Shown here: in pieces, positions 9,160-19,363 of the stretch | Numbering within the stretch: the stretch's first letter is position 1 | How the letters are laid out: every line of letters starts with the position of its first letter | NCBI RefSeq assembly: GCF_030131845.1 | Contig: NZ_JASKYM010000001.1 | Coordinates: forward strand, 930,001 to 994,000 | Source of the DNA: Romboutsia sedimentorum | Lineage (GTDB): Bacteria; Bacillota; Clostridia; Peptostreptococcales; Peptostreptococcaceae | Reading direction: 5' to 3' | DNA: 64,000 nucleotides | Translations under genes and position numbers: made by a program | The notes under the pieces: generated by a model | Told to the model about the DNA's origin: nothing | The model's database searches: none | The model's input: only the letters and a program-made list of their open reading frames with translations

Positions 9160-10278
9160 TTAAAAGTTTATTTTTTTTCTTCTCATGCAAACATTTAAAA
9201 CTAGTCCTAAATTTGCTAACGATGTTAATAAGGAACTACCTCCATAACTTATAAATGGTAATGTTACACCTGTTACAGGAATTAAGGCTACTGTCATACC
9301 AATATTTTGAATAATTTGATAAGCAAACATGCCCATAACTCCAGTTACAATAAGAGTACCATAAAAATCTTTAGCTTCTTTAGCTATGGCTATCATCCTA
9401 GTTAAAAACAAAGCATATAAAGCTATTACCGTTGCCATTCCTAGCGCCCCTAACTCTTCTCCTATAACTGCAAATATAAAGTCACTTTCTTGAACTGGTA
9501 AAAAACCCTCTTGATTTTGAGTACCATTATATAGCCCTTTTCCTGTTGTTCCTCCAGATCCTATTGCAATCATAGATTGCATTACTTGATAATTACCTTT
9601 AAGTGTAGCGTCCTCAGGATGTAGGAATGCATCTATTCTCTCTCTTTGATGACTTGCCATAAACATATACATAATAGGTAATGACACTAAGGCTATAATT
9701 ATAACTTTTTTTATTAATTTTATATCAAGTCCTGATATAAATAACATAGAAGCTATTATACAACTAAAGACTATTGCTGTTCCTAAATCAGGTTGTGCAA
9801 ATAATAACCCTATAAAAGGGAGTGCATATATTACTACAGGTATTATTTCTTTGATAGTATTTAACTTGCCCCTTTTAGATTCTACTATTTTTGCATAACT
9901 TAATATAAATGTTAACTTTACCAATTCTGAAGTTTGAAAATCTAATGGCCCTAAGCTTATCCAAGATCTCGCTCCACCTCTTGAAGATCCAATTCCCGGA
10001 ATTAAAACTATCACTAACATCAATAAACTTATTATATACAACGCTTTATAATATTTACCTAAGAAATTATAATCAAATAAAAGTATACCAATTATCATAA
10101 TAATCCCTAGCCCAAAGCCCATGCATTGCTTGTATATTTGTCCATAATTTCCTGTTATTTGTGCATGAGTAGCACTACTTAAAACTAATAATCCAAAACT
10201 AAATATAGCTAGAACAATAATTATAAGTTTCCAATCTAATTGTTTTATTAATTTAACAGTCGATTTATATTCAATCAT
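9160..10278 (-). CDS. rodA: RodA/FtsW-type peptidoglycan glycosyltransferase
   Basis: A 372-residue SEDS protein with about ten membrane helices. Family motifs include [10 protein letters not shown], a [17 protein letters not shown] segment and the C-terminal [17 protein letters not shown] proteins polymerise lipid II into glycan strands together with a class B PBP. PBP2 (mrdA) is encoded in the same cluster, so this is RodA, although FtsW or SpoVE paralogues look similar. It comes after the min terminator, so it may have its own promoter (TTGATT, 17 bp, TTAAAT within 10290-10330, weak). Confidence 0.9.
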   Translation of the reverse strand: MIEYKSTVKLIKQLDWKLIIIVLAIFSFGLLVLSSATHAQITGNYGQIYKQCMGFGLGIIMIIGILLFDYNFLGKYYKALYIISLLMLVIVLIPGIGSSRGGARSWISLGPLDFQTSELVKLTFILSYAKIVESKRGKLNTIKEIIPVVIYALPFIGLLFAQPDLGTAIVFSCIIASMLFISGLDIKLIKKVIIIALVSLPIMYMFMASHQRERIDAFLHPEDATLKGNYQVMQSMIAIGSGGTTGKGLYNGTQNQEGFLPVQESDFIFAVIGEELGALGMATVIALYALFLTRMIAIAKEAKDFYGTLIVTGVMGMFAYQIIQNIGMTVALIPVTGVTLPFISYGGSSLLTSLANLGLVLNVCMRRKKINF

Positions 10279-10336
10279 ATTTTCACCATCTTCCTTACCT
10301 TATGCATTTAAAATGTTGTTTTTAAAATAATCAAAA

Positions 10337-10362
10337 TAAAGGGGGATTTTATTCCCCCTTTA
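10337..10362 (-). terminator. Terminator after minE
   Basis: TAAAGGGGGA (10337-10346) and TCCCCCTTTA (10353-10362) form a 10-bp perfect stem directly after the minE stop, with a T-rich minus-strand flank. It ends the mre-min transcript. Confidence 0.85.
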
Positions 10363-10369
10363 ACTATTT

Positions 10370-10654
10370 TTACATATTTCTATCTTTTATATGTTTAAGC
10401 GGTATGTTCGCGACTAACGCAGACACTGGCATATAGTCTTGATCCCCTCTTACTTTAGACATTTTTATTTCAAGACCATCTTCTTCTATTTCTGCATAAT
10501 TTGCTATAACTTTAAGAATATCTGCCTTTATCATGTCTAAAAGTTGTGGAGAACAATCCACTCTATCATGTACTAAGACTAATTTCAATCTTTCTTTTGC
10601 AACAGATTTGCTAGTCCTAGATTCGTTAGAAAAAACTTTGAATAAATCTAACAC
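10370..10654 (-). CDS. minE: Cell division topological specificity factor MinE
   Basis: A 94-residue MinE. The N-terminal amphipathic membrane-targeting segment (LDLFKVFS) is followed by the anti-MinCD region with ERLKLVLVHDR (about 22-32) and the topological-specificity domain. It drives MinD off the membrane and sets the pole-to-pole pattern. MinE is absent from Bacillus and typical of some clostridia. The start is GTG at 10654, preceded by GGGGGAT. It follows minD by 17 nt. Confidence 0.94.
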   Translation of the reverse strand: MLDLFKVFSNESRTSKSVAKERLKLVLVHDRVDCSPQLLDMIKADILKVIANYAEIEEDGLEIKMSKVRGDQDYMPVSALVANIPLKHIKDRNM

Positions 10655-10671
10655 GGATATATCCCCCTTTG

Positions 10672-11469
10672 CTACTTGGCCATACCAAACATTTTCTTGA
10701 TTTTAATAAATATATTATTATCAGTTTGTATCTCTTCTAATGGTACATCATTGCCCAATATTCTTTGAGCAATATTTTTATAAGATTGACCTGCACTAGA
10801 CTTAGAATCTAAAATAGCAGGTTCTCCTTTATTTGTTGATACTATTATACTTTCATCATCAGGAACTAGCCCTAATAATTTTATAGCTAAGATTTCTATG
10901 ATATCTTCTTTATTCATCATGTCTCCACGTTTTACCATGTCTTGTCTTATTCTATTTATAATTAGCTGGATGTCTTTAATTTCATTAGCTTCTAACAATC
11001 CTATTATTCTATCTGCATCTCTTACCGCAGATACTTCTGGATTTGTAACTACTATTGCTCTGTCTGCTCCAGCTATAGCATTTTTAAACCCTTGTTCTAT
11101 TCCTGCTGGACAATCTATTAATACATAATCAAATGATTCTCTAAGCTGAGTGCTTAAGTCAGCCATTTGCTCTACTGTAACTGCGTTTTTATCTCTTGTT
11201 TGAGCTGCTGGTAGTAAGTATAGGTTATCAAATCTTTTGTCTTTTATCAATGCTTGTTTTAATCTACAAGTTCCTTCGACAACATCTACAATGTCATAAA
11301 CAATTCTATTTTCAAGACCCATAACTACATCTAAATTTCTAAGTCCGATGTCTGCATCTACTATAACTGTTTTTTTATTTTCCAGGCTTAGAGCAGTTCC
11401 TAAGTTTGCCGCGGTAGTAGTCTTTCCAACTCCACCTTTGCCAGATGTTATAACTATAACTTCGCTCAT
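10672..11469 (-). CDS. minD: Septum site-determining ATPase MinD
   Basis: A 265-residue MinD/ParA-type ATPase. The deviant Walker A SGKGGVGKTTT lies near residues 9-19, and VDADIGLRNLD and LIDCPAG are the other nucleotide motifs. The last residues (FIKIKKMFGMAK) form the amphipathic membrane-targeting helix. MinD recruits MinC to the membrane and is displaced by MinE. GGGGGT precedes the ATG. It lies between minC and minE in one transcript. Confidence 0.97.
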   Translation of the reverse strand: MSEVIVITSGKGGVGKTTTAANLGTALSLENKKTVIVDADIGLRNLDVVMGLENRIVYDIVDVVEGTCRLKQALIKDKRFDNLYLLPAAQTRDKNAVTVEQMADLSTQLRESFDYVLIDCPAGIEQGFKNAIAGADRAIVVTNPEVSAVRDADRIIGLLEANEIKDIQLIINRIRQDMVKRGDMMNKEDIIEILAIKLLGLVPDDESIIVSTNKGEPAILDSKSSAGQSYKNIAQRILGNDVPLEEIQTDNNIFIKIKKMFGMAK

Positions 11470-11497
11470 ATTACTACCCCCTATGGATTCATCCTTA

Positions 11498-12178
11498 TTA
11501 TTTTATTACTTTAGGTGAATAACTCTCCACAACTATTCTTCCATTATTCACCAAGGCTATCTCTGGGATGATTGATTTTTCTTCTTCATAATCTTCGTCT
11601 TCTGGGGCTTCGGCTATGTTTTGTGCTATTTGCAATACTCGTGCATTAAGATTATTAGAAACAACATAAGCATTTTCATTGCCTATTGCGCCTGCGTGTA
11701 TAAATCCCTTTACACTACCCATTACAACTACATTTCCATTAGCCATCACTCTTGCACCAGGTTCTATGTTTCCCATTACAACTACATTTGAAGTTGAACT
11801 TACTTGTGAACCAGATTTCATATCCGTCATTACAATTACATCACCATCAAATTCAATATTTTCTCCAGATCTAAGATTGTTAACATATTTAGTTTGAAAG
11901 TTACAAACTTCTTTTTTTTCATAGTCTTCAACAAACTCAACATCAAATCTTGATGAAATATCGTATTTTATTTCTATAATTTGTATATCACTTAAATAAT
12001 CACAGTTGATTTCATAAATTCTAGCTCCATTAAAGAAACCTATTGATGATTCTAGCCTCTCTATTATACCTTGCTTTATCTCATCAAAAGACGCAAATCT
12101 TTTAATATTTACTATTATCCCTCTTTTACTACCTTTGAACTCAACTAGTCCTTTGGTATTAAACTCTTTCAAAGACAT
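11498..12178 (-). CDS. minC: Septum site-determining inhibitor MinC
   Basis: A 226-residue MinC that blocks FtsZ ring assembly away from mid-cell. The N-terminal FtsZ-inhibiting domain (about 1-100) is followed by the C-terminal beta-helix domain with regular hydrophobic/Gly repeats (GDVIVMTDMKSGSQV, GNVVVMGSVKGFIHAGA), which binds MinD. GGAGG is 6 nt upstream of the ATG. It follows mrdA by 58 nt with no terminator between, so min genes are probably expressed with the shape genes. Confidence 0.94.
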   Translation of the reverse strand: MSLKEFNTKGLVEFKGSKRGIIVNIKRFASFDEIKQGIIERLESSIGFFNGARIYEINCDYLSDIQIIEIKYDISSRFDVEFVEDYEKKEVCNFQTKYVNNLRSGENIEFDGDVIVMTDMKSGSQVSSTSNVVVMGNIEPGARVMANGNVVVMGSVKGFIHAGAIGNENAYVVSNNLNARVLQIAQNIAEAPEDEDYEEEKSIIPEIALVNNGRIVVESYSPKVIK

Positions 12179-12236
12179 AACAACCTCCAGAGTGATATAT
12201 AATTTTATATATTCTGCAAAAAAACCTTGATTCCTC

Positions 12237-15200
12237 TTATTTTTTCATTTGTGATACAAAATTTATATCTTCATTTTTCGATTTATTATTACTTTCTTCG
12301 TCTTTCCCCTCATTAACTTTATCTATTTGAGAATCTGATTTTTTTTCATTTAACCCTAAATAACTTCCTATTATTTCTCTAATAGGCACCATGGCTGTCG
12401 AACCTGTTTCTCCTTGTGGAATCATAGCTACTACTGCAATTTCAGGGTCATCAGCAGGTGCAAATCCAACACTCCATGCAAAAGGCTGATAGCTTTGCTT
12501 GTATGCATCTATTTTTTCATCCGTAATTTTAGAATTTAATTCTTTTATAGCTTTTCTTAAATAAGCAGAATTCATCTTGTCTGTATTTTCTAATTTAACT
12601 TTGACACCTTCTTTTAGCTCATCTTCTAATTGTTTTTTCTTTTTATCATCTATATCTTTAGATTTTAATTCTTCTTTAATTTCTTTTTCTCTTTGCTCAG
12701 ATAATTCTTTTTCTCTGTCTTTTTTCATTTTTTCAGAAAGTTTAATAGCTTCTGGGCCTGAAACTCCAAATGACTGCATATTATTTTTTAAATATTCATA
12801 TTCTTCTTCATTAGGTATTTTACCACTCTTTTCAGCAGTACCAGTTTTTCCAGCTACACTAACTGGGAAATTTGCAAATAAGCTTTTAGCTGAACTTTCA
12901 GTAATAACCCTTTTCATACCTTCTACTATTTCTTTTAATTTTTCACTATCGTTAAATGGTATTTTTTCTTTTGTATTTTCATCAATATCTACAGAAGCAT
13001 AGTCACTAGATATAACTCTGTCTACAACTGATAATTCAACTAGGTCTCCACCATTAGCTATCGCAGCAGCATATCTTGCCATTTGTGCTGGTGTATATTG
13101 ATTTTCCCCTTGCCCTATTGCTAAGTTGAATGTATCTGCTGTACTCCACTTTGAAAATTTCAAATGGTCAAACACTATTTTATCAGCAAAGTACTCAACC
13201 TTATCTTCTTTAACATTCATCTTAGCTAATCTTTCCATAGCTTCAACTCTACCGATAGCTTTGTCTTCTTCTGCCCACTTAACAATCTCTTCTATTCTTT
13301 CTTCATATTTTGCTTCATCTTTAATCTTAGTTATGTCAGTAAATGCATTTGCCATTTCTTTGTTAAGGAATGTTCTTAATAAAGATTTTGCTGATTCTAA
13401 CTTAGCTTCTATACTTGGTACTTTACCTTTTCTTTCGTCTATTTCTTTATTTAACCCTGTATAACTATCTAATCCAAATAATCTAGCGTATTCTAATATA
13501 TCATTTGGTCCAATTTTTGCATTAGGATCTTTTCCACCAATCCAATTTTTACCACTTGCTATAGTGTAAAAATATATATTACAAGATTCTTGTATGGCTT
13601 TATATAAATTAGTATATCCATGGTTAGTTCTAGACTTATGCCATATTAAATCGGCAAATGGTCGTCCACCTAAATTAATTACACCTGTATCATTTATTGC
13701 ATAATTCGGGTCTAATCCATTATCTAAAGCTGCCATAGCAGTTGTCATTTTAAATATAGATCCTGGTTGGAAAAGAGCTTGTGTCGCCAAGTTAACTTGA
13801 GGATTTGGTGCTAATACATCATTTTTATTTTCAGGTTGAAGAGCTTGGAAATCTTCATATGATATTCCATTTGAAAATTTATTAGGGTCATAATTAGGAT
13901 AACTCGCCATAGCTAAAACATCTCCAGTTTTTACATCTATAGCCATTACTGCTCCTGATTTGGCATTTGGTGCTGGCTTTGAGAAACTTTTATTTCCAAA
14001 TTTACTTTGGAAAGTTCCACCTGTTCTAGCTGCATCTATTGTTCTTTTTAATGCATCTTCAGCTACTGTTTGTAAATCTTTATCCATACTAAGATATACT
14101 GTATCTCCAGACTTAGGTTCTGAGACTTCAAGTTCCTTAGTAATTCTACCTGATGCATCTACCTGAACCCTTTTATATCCATCAACACCCTTTAATTCTT
14201 CCTCTAAACTTTTTTCTATACCTGACATACCTACCGTATCACCTTTTGAGTACTTCTTACCTTCTTCTCTTTGTAGATATTTACTTTCTTCACTTGATTG
14301 CATTTTGCCCATATGTCCTATAGTATGAGCTGCTAAAGTTTTTTCTGGATAATCTCTTACTGGTTCTACAGCTACAGCTACTCCAGGCAATTCCATAGCA
14401 CTTTCTTCTATTTGAGAGATAGTCTCTTCACTAATATCTCTCGCTATAGTTACAGGTTTATATTGTGTGTAGCCTTGTGACTTTATAAGATCTCTTACAA
14501 TAAGTATTTTTCTTGCATTTTCATCACTTAAGCTTTTGTCAATTTCATATTTAGTTCTAAGTTCTTTAAATGCATTTTTTGCATTTATATTAGGTGTTTC
14601 AATCTTATAACCTTCTAGCCAGTCTTTTTTATTTTTTTCTTCTGTAAACATCCACTTACTTACAAGTATAGGTGGATATTCAGCATTTTCATTTAATTTT
14701 TTCTGAAGTTTAGCAGGTTCTAATTTTCTATCTTCCTCTGTAAGTACACCTTCATTTATCAATCTATCCACTATAAAATAAAAACTTTCTTTAGCATTTA
14801 AATCTAGCGGAATATTTTCTTCTTTTTTAAAGTCTCTTATCTTTTTATCAAATGTATAAAAATACTTTCCTTTAACAGAATATATAGGGAATTCATCTAT
14901 GTACGTTTCCTTATTATCTTCTAAAAGATTTATTAATTTTAGAGATATTTCATTTGCTATGCTTTTATTGTCTGAATTTTTTTTATTAATCCCATCTGCA
15001 GATACCTGAATTGTGAATAAGTTTTTATTTCCAGCTAATAATCTTCCATATCTATCTCTAATTTCACCTCTAGGGGCCTTTACTGGTAGTTCTTTGTATG
15101 TTTTATTTTCTGCTAATTCATTATAATGTTCATGTTTAAATGTTGTCATATATACTACTTTTAATAAAATAACTACAAAGGCTACTATTATAATATTTTT

Positions 15201-15239
15201 TAGTATCAACAATCTGTCAACTTTTTTATTTTCTTCCAT
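12237..15239 (-). CDS. mrdA: Penicillin-binding protein 2 (class B transpeptidase), very long form
   Basis: A 1000-residue class B PBP that cross-links peptidoglycan during elongation with RodA. One N-terminal membrane helix (about 10-30) is followed by the dimerisation domain. The transpeptidase has SIFK (near 495), SCN (near 552) and AGKTGTAEK (near 798). Usual PBP2 length is 600-700; the extra length lies in two charged, helical insertions, one between SCN and KTG (about 600-700) and one after KTG (about 810-915), plus a hydrophilic C-terminal tail. GGTGAT lies 6 nt before the ATG. It sits between mreD and minC. Confidence 0.94.
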   Translation of the reverse strand: MEENKKVDRLLILKNIIIVAFVVILLKVVYMTTFKHEHYNELAENKTYKELPVKAPRGEIRDRYGRLLAGNKNLFTIQVSADGINKKNSDNKSIANEISLKLINLLEDNKETYIDEFPIYSVKGKYFYTFDKKIRDFKKEENIPLDLNAKESFYFIVDRLINEGVLTEEDRKLEPAKLQKKLNENAEYPPILVSKWMFTEEKNKKDWLEGYKIETPNINAKNAFKELRTKYEIDKSLSDENARKILIVRDLIKSQGYTQYKPVTIARDISEETISQIEESAMELPGVAVAVEPVRDYPEKTLAAHTIGHMGKMQSSEESKYLQREEGKKYSKGDTVGMSGIEKSLEEELKGVDGYKRVQVDASGRITKELEVSEPKSGDTVYLSMDKDLQTVAEDALKRTIDAARTGGTFQSKFGNKSFSKPAPNAKSGAVMAIDVKTGDVLAMASYPNYDPNKFSNGISYEDFQALQPENKNDVLAPNPQVNLATQALFQPGSIFKMTTAMAALDNGLDPNYAINDTGVINLGGRPFADLIWHKSRTNHGYTNLYKAIQESCNIYFYTIASGKNWIGGKDPNAKIGPNDILEYARLFGLDSYTGLNKEIDERKGKVPSIEAKLESAKSLLRTFLNKEMANAFTDITKIKDEAKYEERIEEIVKWAEEDKAIGRVEAMERLAKMNVKEDKVEYFADKIVFDHLKFSKWSTADTFNLAIGQGENQYTPAQMARYAAAIANGGDLVELSVVDRVISSDYASVDIDENTKEKIPFNDSEKLKEIVEGMKRVITESSAKSLFANFPVSVAGKTGTAEKSGKIPNEEEYEYLKNNMQSFGVSGPEAIKLSEKMKKDREKELSEQREKEIKEELKSKDIDDKKKKQLEDELKEGVKVKLENTDKMNSAYLRKAIKELNSKITDEKIDAYKQSYQPFAWSVGFAPADDPEIAVVAMIPQGETGSTAMVPIREIIGSYLGLNEKKSDSQIDKVNEGKDEESNNKSKNEDINFVSQMKK

Positions 15240-15250
15240 ATAATCACCAA

Positions 15251-15739
15251 CTAATCTTCTTTAAGTTTTAATACAGATTTCTTCGATATTTTATATAAAA
15301 ATACACTCAATAAACTATTTGCTAGTGGAATTATAACTATACCTTTTATAGCCAAATTTAGCAATCCATAGGTATGATAAACTACACTAACTGTAGCTAT
15401 ATTTACCATAGAGTCAAATAAGCTAGTTATAAACACTAGTGCAAATATAGTTATACTACTTTCTTTGTATATTTTGTCTCTTAAGTGACTGATTGAATAT
15501 GCTATTGCAAATAAAATCAAACCATTAACTCCAAATATACCTCCTACAGCTACATCTTTTACAAGACCTACTATTGCACCAATTACACCAACTTCGAACT
15601 CATCAACATAAAGTGAAATAATAGTCATATATATAATAACTATATTAAAACTTATATTAAGTATACCTAAGTAATTAGTAATGCTATTTTCTATCATTAC
15701 TAAAAAAATACCTAAAAGACAAAGTAAAACTTTTTTCAT
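15251..15739 (-). CDS. mreD: Rod shape-determining membrane protein MreD
   Basis: A 162-residue protein with about five hydrophobic helices and no soluble domain, typical in size for MreD. It is identified mainly from its position between mreC and mrdA (16-nt and 11-nt gaps). MreD links the elongation machinery in the membrane. AAAGGAG precedes the ATG at suitable distance. Confidence 0.88.
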   Translation of the reverse strand: MKKVLLCLLGIFLVMIENSITNYLGILNISFNIVIIYMTIISLYVDEFEVGVIGAIVGLVKDVAVGGIFGVNGLILFAIAYSISHLRDKIYKESSITIFALVFITSLFDSMVNIATVSVVYHTYGLLNLAIKGIVIIPLANSLLSVFLYKISKKSVLKLKED

Positions 15740-15754
15740 ATTTAATAGTCTCCT

Positions 15755-16636
15755 TTATCCTATATTCCTTGGTTCAATAATCTTAACGTCATCTATATTT
15801 TTAAAATCAGCATATGGTCTTACAACCACATATTTCATAGATTTATTTTTATCATCTATAACTTTGTCAATTTCTCCTATTGGTATACCTTTAGGGTATA
15901 ATCCTAATCCAGAAGTTACAACTACATCCCCTGGTAATACATCATAAGAATTATCAAACATATATCCATTTAAGTGCCCTTTATTTTTATAATTTTCTTT
16001 ATCTTCCAATGTTGAGTTTTGAGTTATAACTCCTTTAAATTTATCATCTTTAAGAAGCTTAAAGCTCACAGACGACTTTGTATCTAATAAAGAAATAGCT
16101 TTACTATAATTCTTAGAAACTTCGTATACCATTCCTACTAATCCATTTCCATTGACTACTATACTTTCATTCTTAACTCCATCACTACTCCCGGCTCCGA
16201 TTGTAAAACTATCATACCAGTTTCCATCATTTTTACCAACTACGGTAGCTGATATGCTTTTAGCATTATATTTTTCGTCAACAAAATCAAGTGATTTTTT
16301 TAAGCTTGATAAAGAATCTACCTCATCTATTTGCTTATTTAAATCGATTACCTCTTGCTTTAATTTATCATTTTCTTTTTCTATTTGGGCTATTTTATTA
16401 GCATTTTTCTTGTAACTTATTAATTCTTTAAAATTACCTTCTAAAAATGTAAAGCCTTTATTAAAGTTCTTCTCTACTACTGTTATTCCATCTAGTAAGA
16501 CTCCTGGACCCACAGGATTAGCTCCAGAAAATTTGCCTATTGATATTCCTACAATTCCAATTAAAGTGATAGCAACAATCCCTGTTGCTATCACTTTAAT
16601 ATTAATCCTCTTTTTTTCCTTTTTATCAAATTTCAA
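15755..16636 (-). CDS. mreC: Rod shape-determining protein MreC
   Basis: A 293-residue MreC. A basic cytoplasmic start and one membrane helix (about 12-32) lead into a coiled coil (about 75-115) and then the extracytoplasmic beta-barrel domain (FTIGAGSSDGVKNESIVV and VVTSGLGLYPKGIPIG). It scaffolds PBP2 and MreB. The start codon is TTG at 16636, with GGTGAT about 4 nt upstream; no better ATG exists. It follows mreB by 19 nt. Confidence 0.94.
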   Translation of the reverse strand: MKFDKKEKKRINIKVIATGIVAITLIGIVGISIGKFSGANPVGPGVLLDGITVVEKNFNKGFTFLEGNFKELISYKKNANKIAQIEKENDKLKQEVIDLNKQIDEVDSLSSLKKSLDFVDEKYNAKSISATVVGKNDGNWYDSFTIGAGSSDGVKNESIVVNGNGLVGMVYEVSKNYSKAISLLDTKSSVSFKLLKDDKFKGVITQNSTLEDKENYKNKGHLNGYMFDNSYDVLPGDVVVTSGLGLYPKGIPIGEIDKVIDDKNKSMKYVVVRPYADFKNIDDVKIIEPRNIG

Positions 16637-16655
16637 GATATCACCAACTTTTTAA

Positions 16656-17732
16656 TTACTTTCTAGCGTTCATCATTAATACTTTTTCAAATATTTCTTG
16701 ATCTTCTACTGATTTTCCTGTTCCTAAGGCAACACAATCTAGTGGATTTTCAGCTATCTGTACTGGCATTCCTGTTTCTTGCTTAACTAATTTATCAAGC
16801 CCTCTAAGTAATGCTCCCCCTCCAGTTAACATTATTCCATTTTCCATTATATCTGATGCTAATTCTGGTGGTGTTTTTTCTAAAGTTGATTTTATAGCTT
16901 CTATTATTGAATTTATAGGTTCTTTTAAAGCATCTCTAACTTCTACAGATCCTATTTCTATTGTTTTAGGTAATCCAGATATTAAATCTCTACCTCTTAT
17001 TTGCATATTGCTTTCTTGGTCATCTTTGAATGTTGACCCTATACTTATCTTAACATCTTCCGCAGTTCTTTCACCTATTAATAAGTTATACTCTTTTTTA
17101 ACATAACTAACTATAGACTCATCAAACTCATCTCCACCTAATCTTACTGATTTAGCTGTAACTATACCGCCTAAAGATATTACAGCTATTTCTGTAGTAC
17201 CTCCACCAATATCTACAACCATGTTACCTTCTGGTTCTTCAACTCTTAGACCAGCTCCTATAGCCGCTGCCATTGGTTCCTCTATAAGATATGCATCTCT
17301 AGCTCCAGCTTGTCTAGCAGCCTCTTCTATTGCTCTTTTTTCTACTTCAGTAACTCCATAAGGAACGCATATCGCTATTCTAGGACTTACAACTCCTTTT
17401 TTAGATGCTGCTTTTTGTATAAAGTAACTTAACATAGATTGAGTAATATCAAAATCAGCTATAACTCCATCTTTCATAGGTCTTATAGCTACTATATTTC
17501 CAGGTGTTCTACCTATCATTTTCTTAGCTTCTTCACCTACTGCTAGAACTTCTTTGCTGTCATCTCTTATTGCTACAACAGATGGTTCTCTTACTACTAT
17601 TCCTTGCCCTTTTATATAAACTAATGTATTTGCAGTTCCTAAATCTATCCCCATATCCTTTGTCATTTTATTAAATCCAAACATTGACATAAGTCCTCTT
17701 TTTTCTTTTTTCTCTTTCTTCTCTTTAGCCAT
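16656..17732 (-). CDS. mreB: Rod shape-determining actin MreB
   Basis: A 358-residue bacterial actin. The phosphate-1 motif [11 protein letters not shown] begins near residue 26; [15 protein letters not shown] and the C-terminal [12 protein letters not shown] are the other nucleotide motifs. MreB filaments orient lateral wall synthesis. The N terminus has an unusual Lys/Glu-rich stretch of about 13 residues. The first ATG (17732) has a strong AGGAAGGAG site, while AGAGGA lies 9 nt before Met17 (17684), so a shorter form is also possible. First gene of the mreBCD-mrdA run. Confidence 0.96.
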   Translation of the reverse strand: MAKEKKEKKEKRGLMSMFGFNKMTKDMGIDLGTANTLVYIKGQGIVVREPSVVAIRDDSKEVLAVGEEAKKMIGRTPGNIVAIRPMKDGVIADFDITQSMLSYFIQKAASKKGVVSPRIAICVPYGVTEVEKRAIEEAARQAGARDAYLIEEPMAAAIGAGLRVEEPEGNMVVDIGGGTTEIAVISLGGIVTAKSVRLGGDEFDESIVSYVKKEYNLLIGERTAEDVKISIGSTFKDDQESNMQIRGRDLISGLPKTIEIGSVEVRDALKEPINSIIEAIKSTLEKTPPELASDIMENGIMLTGGGALLRGLDKLVKQETGMPVQIAENPLDCVALGTGKSVEDQEIFEKVLMMNARK

Positions 17733-17759
17733 ATTACTGCTCCTTCCTGCTCTATCAAA

Positions 17760-18434
17760 TCAAAACATCATATTCTCTTTAAAACTAAAATACAATCCAT
17801 CTCCTATAATTATATGATCTATAACCTCTATTCCTATTAATTCTCCACACTTAATAAGTCTAGAAGTAACATTCTTATCTTCCGTTGATGGCTCTATCGT
17901 ACCTGATGGATGATTGTGCATTAAAATAATTTTATTTGTGCTTCTTTTTATTGCTTCTCTAAAAACTTCTCTTGGATGAACTAATGATGAATTTAAAGTT
18001 CCTATAGATACATCTACATCCGCTATAATTTCATTTTTCGTATTCAAAAGAACTACCTTAAAAATTTCTTGTTTTTTATACCTTAAGCTGTCCATATAAT
18101 ACTTATATATGTCCCAAGGATTTTTAACCTTGTATTTGTGTGGTTTAATACTTGCAACTCTATGTCCTAGCTCTAAGGATGCTTTTATCATAGTTGCTTT
18201 AGATAGTCCTATTCCGTCTATTTCACATAATTCTTCTATAGTCATATCTTGTAGATATCTTAGTCCTTGTATGTCCTTATTTATAATATAGTTAGCTAAT
18301 TCTATAGCATTTTTATGTTTAGTGCCCGTTCTAAGAAGTATTGCTAATAGCTCTGCATTAGACAAATTTTTTTCTCCATTTGCAAGCATCTTCTCTCTGG
18401 GTCTTTCTTCTAATGCCATTTCCTTTACTTTCAT
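17760..18434 (-). CDS. radC: RadC-family JAB/MPN protein
   Basis: A 224-residue RadC/YicR-type protein with an N-terminal helix-hairpin-helix region and a C-terminal JAB1/MPN metal-binding fold, HNHPSG near residues 170-175. A role in DNA repair was once claimed and is doubtful; its function is unknown. I used the ATG at 18434 because MKVKEMALEERPREKML matches the family N terminus. A GTG at 18440, 10 nt after AAGGA, or a GTG at 18467 overlapping the maf stop, are alternatives. RadC, maf and mre genes are often neighbours in Firmicutes. Confidence 0.9.
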   Translation of the reverse strand: MKVKEMALEERPREKMLANGEKNLSNAELLAILLRTGTKHKNAIELANYIINKDIQGLRYLQDMTIEELCEIDGIGLSKATMIKASLELGHRVASIKPHKYKVKNPWDIYKYYMDSLRYKKQEIFKVVLLNTKNEIIADVDVSIGTLNSSLVHPREVFREAIKRSTNKIILMHNHPSGTIEPSTEDKNVTSRLIKCGELIGIEVIDHIIIGDGLYFSFKENMMF

Positions 18435-18463
18435 AACCACATTAAAAGAATCCTTCAGATAAA

Positions 18464-19048
18464 TCACCCTCCATAAAAAATATTTATACTAAAATGCTGT
18501 TTTAATAAATCACTTAATCTAGATATAGGAAGGCCAACTATGTTGAAATAATCACCTTGTATTTCTTCAACTAATAACGCTCCGTAACCTTGTATTCCAT
18601 ATGCTCCGGCTTTATCTAGTGATTCATTAGTTTGTATATAATCTTTTATGTCCTCTGCAGATAAATCTTTGAATTTAACATTACTAACTACATAATCTAT
18701 TATTTTTTTGTTTGCACTTAAATTTATCAAGCTTATACCAGTTATTACCTGATGCGTTTTGCCTGATAATTGTGTAATCATAGCTATAGCTTCATCGATA
18801 TCTTTTGGTTTACCTAGTATAATATCGTCTAATACTACAACGGTATCTGCACCTATAACCAAACTTTCTCTATGTTTAGCAGCTATATCTATGCACTTTT
18901 CAAATGCAAGCCTCATTACCACTTGAGATGGTAGTTCATTATCTAATATAACTTCATCAATCTCACTTTTTATTATATCAAATTTAACATTTGCATTTTC
19001 TAGAATTTCTTTTCTTCTAGGAGATGATGACGCTAATATTATTTTCAT
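18464..19048 (-). CDS. maf: Maf/YhdE-type nucleotide pyrophosphatase
   Basis: A 194-residue Maf protein. ILASSSPRRKEIL at the start, IGADTVV in the middle and GKPKDIDEA are the family motifs. Maf enzymes hydrolyse non-canonical or modified nucleoside triphosphates, often dTTP/UTP analogues, and overproduction blocks septation. GAGGTGA precedes the ATG. It overlaps the first possible radC start and is the first gene of the shape/division run. Confidence 0.93.
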   Translation of the reverse strand: MKIILASSSPRRKEILENANVKFDIIKSEIDEVILDNELPSQVVMRLAFEKCIDIAAKHRESLVIGADTVVVLDDIILGKPKDIDEAIAMITQLSGKTHQVITGISLINLSANKKIIDYVVSNVKFKDLSAEDIKDYIQTNESLDKAGAYGIQGYGALLVEEIQGDYFNIVGLPISRLSDLLKQHFSINIFYGG

Positions 19049-19363
19049 TTCTTCACCTCATTTGATACTTAGAATTTGTACTTATTTAGTCTATCATTAT
19101 ATTGTAAAAAATTCAACACAAATGTCGAACGATTTTGTTACACTATTGTTATATTTCCACATTATAGCCTGTAAATATCATTGATTTTTTTTTTTAGCTC
19201 TGTAATAACTTATTCGCTAGCATTGGAACATAATTTCAAATACAAATTTAACTTTAATTTTCAGCATATTTTTATTATATGTAATTGGCAACTTCAACCT
19301 TAAATGGTATTAATTTTAAATAAAATAAAAGGTATGGAGCCCCATACCTTTATATTATCCATA
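19049..19363 (-). other. Intergenic region upstream of maf and downstream of rnfB
   Basis: 315 bp, AT-rich. It holds the rnfB terminator at its right end and presumably the maf promoter (a TATAAT on the minus strand near 19100 has only a poor -35). No gene was seen. Confidence 0.5.
19328..19351 (-). terminator. Terminator of the rnf operon
   Basis: AAAGGTATGG (19328-19337) pairs with CCATACCTTT (19342-19351) around a 4-nt loop, followed on the minus strand by a T-rich run. It lies 13 nt after the rnfB stop. Confidence 0.88.
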
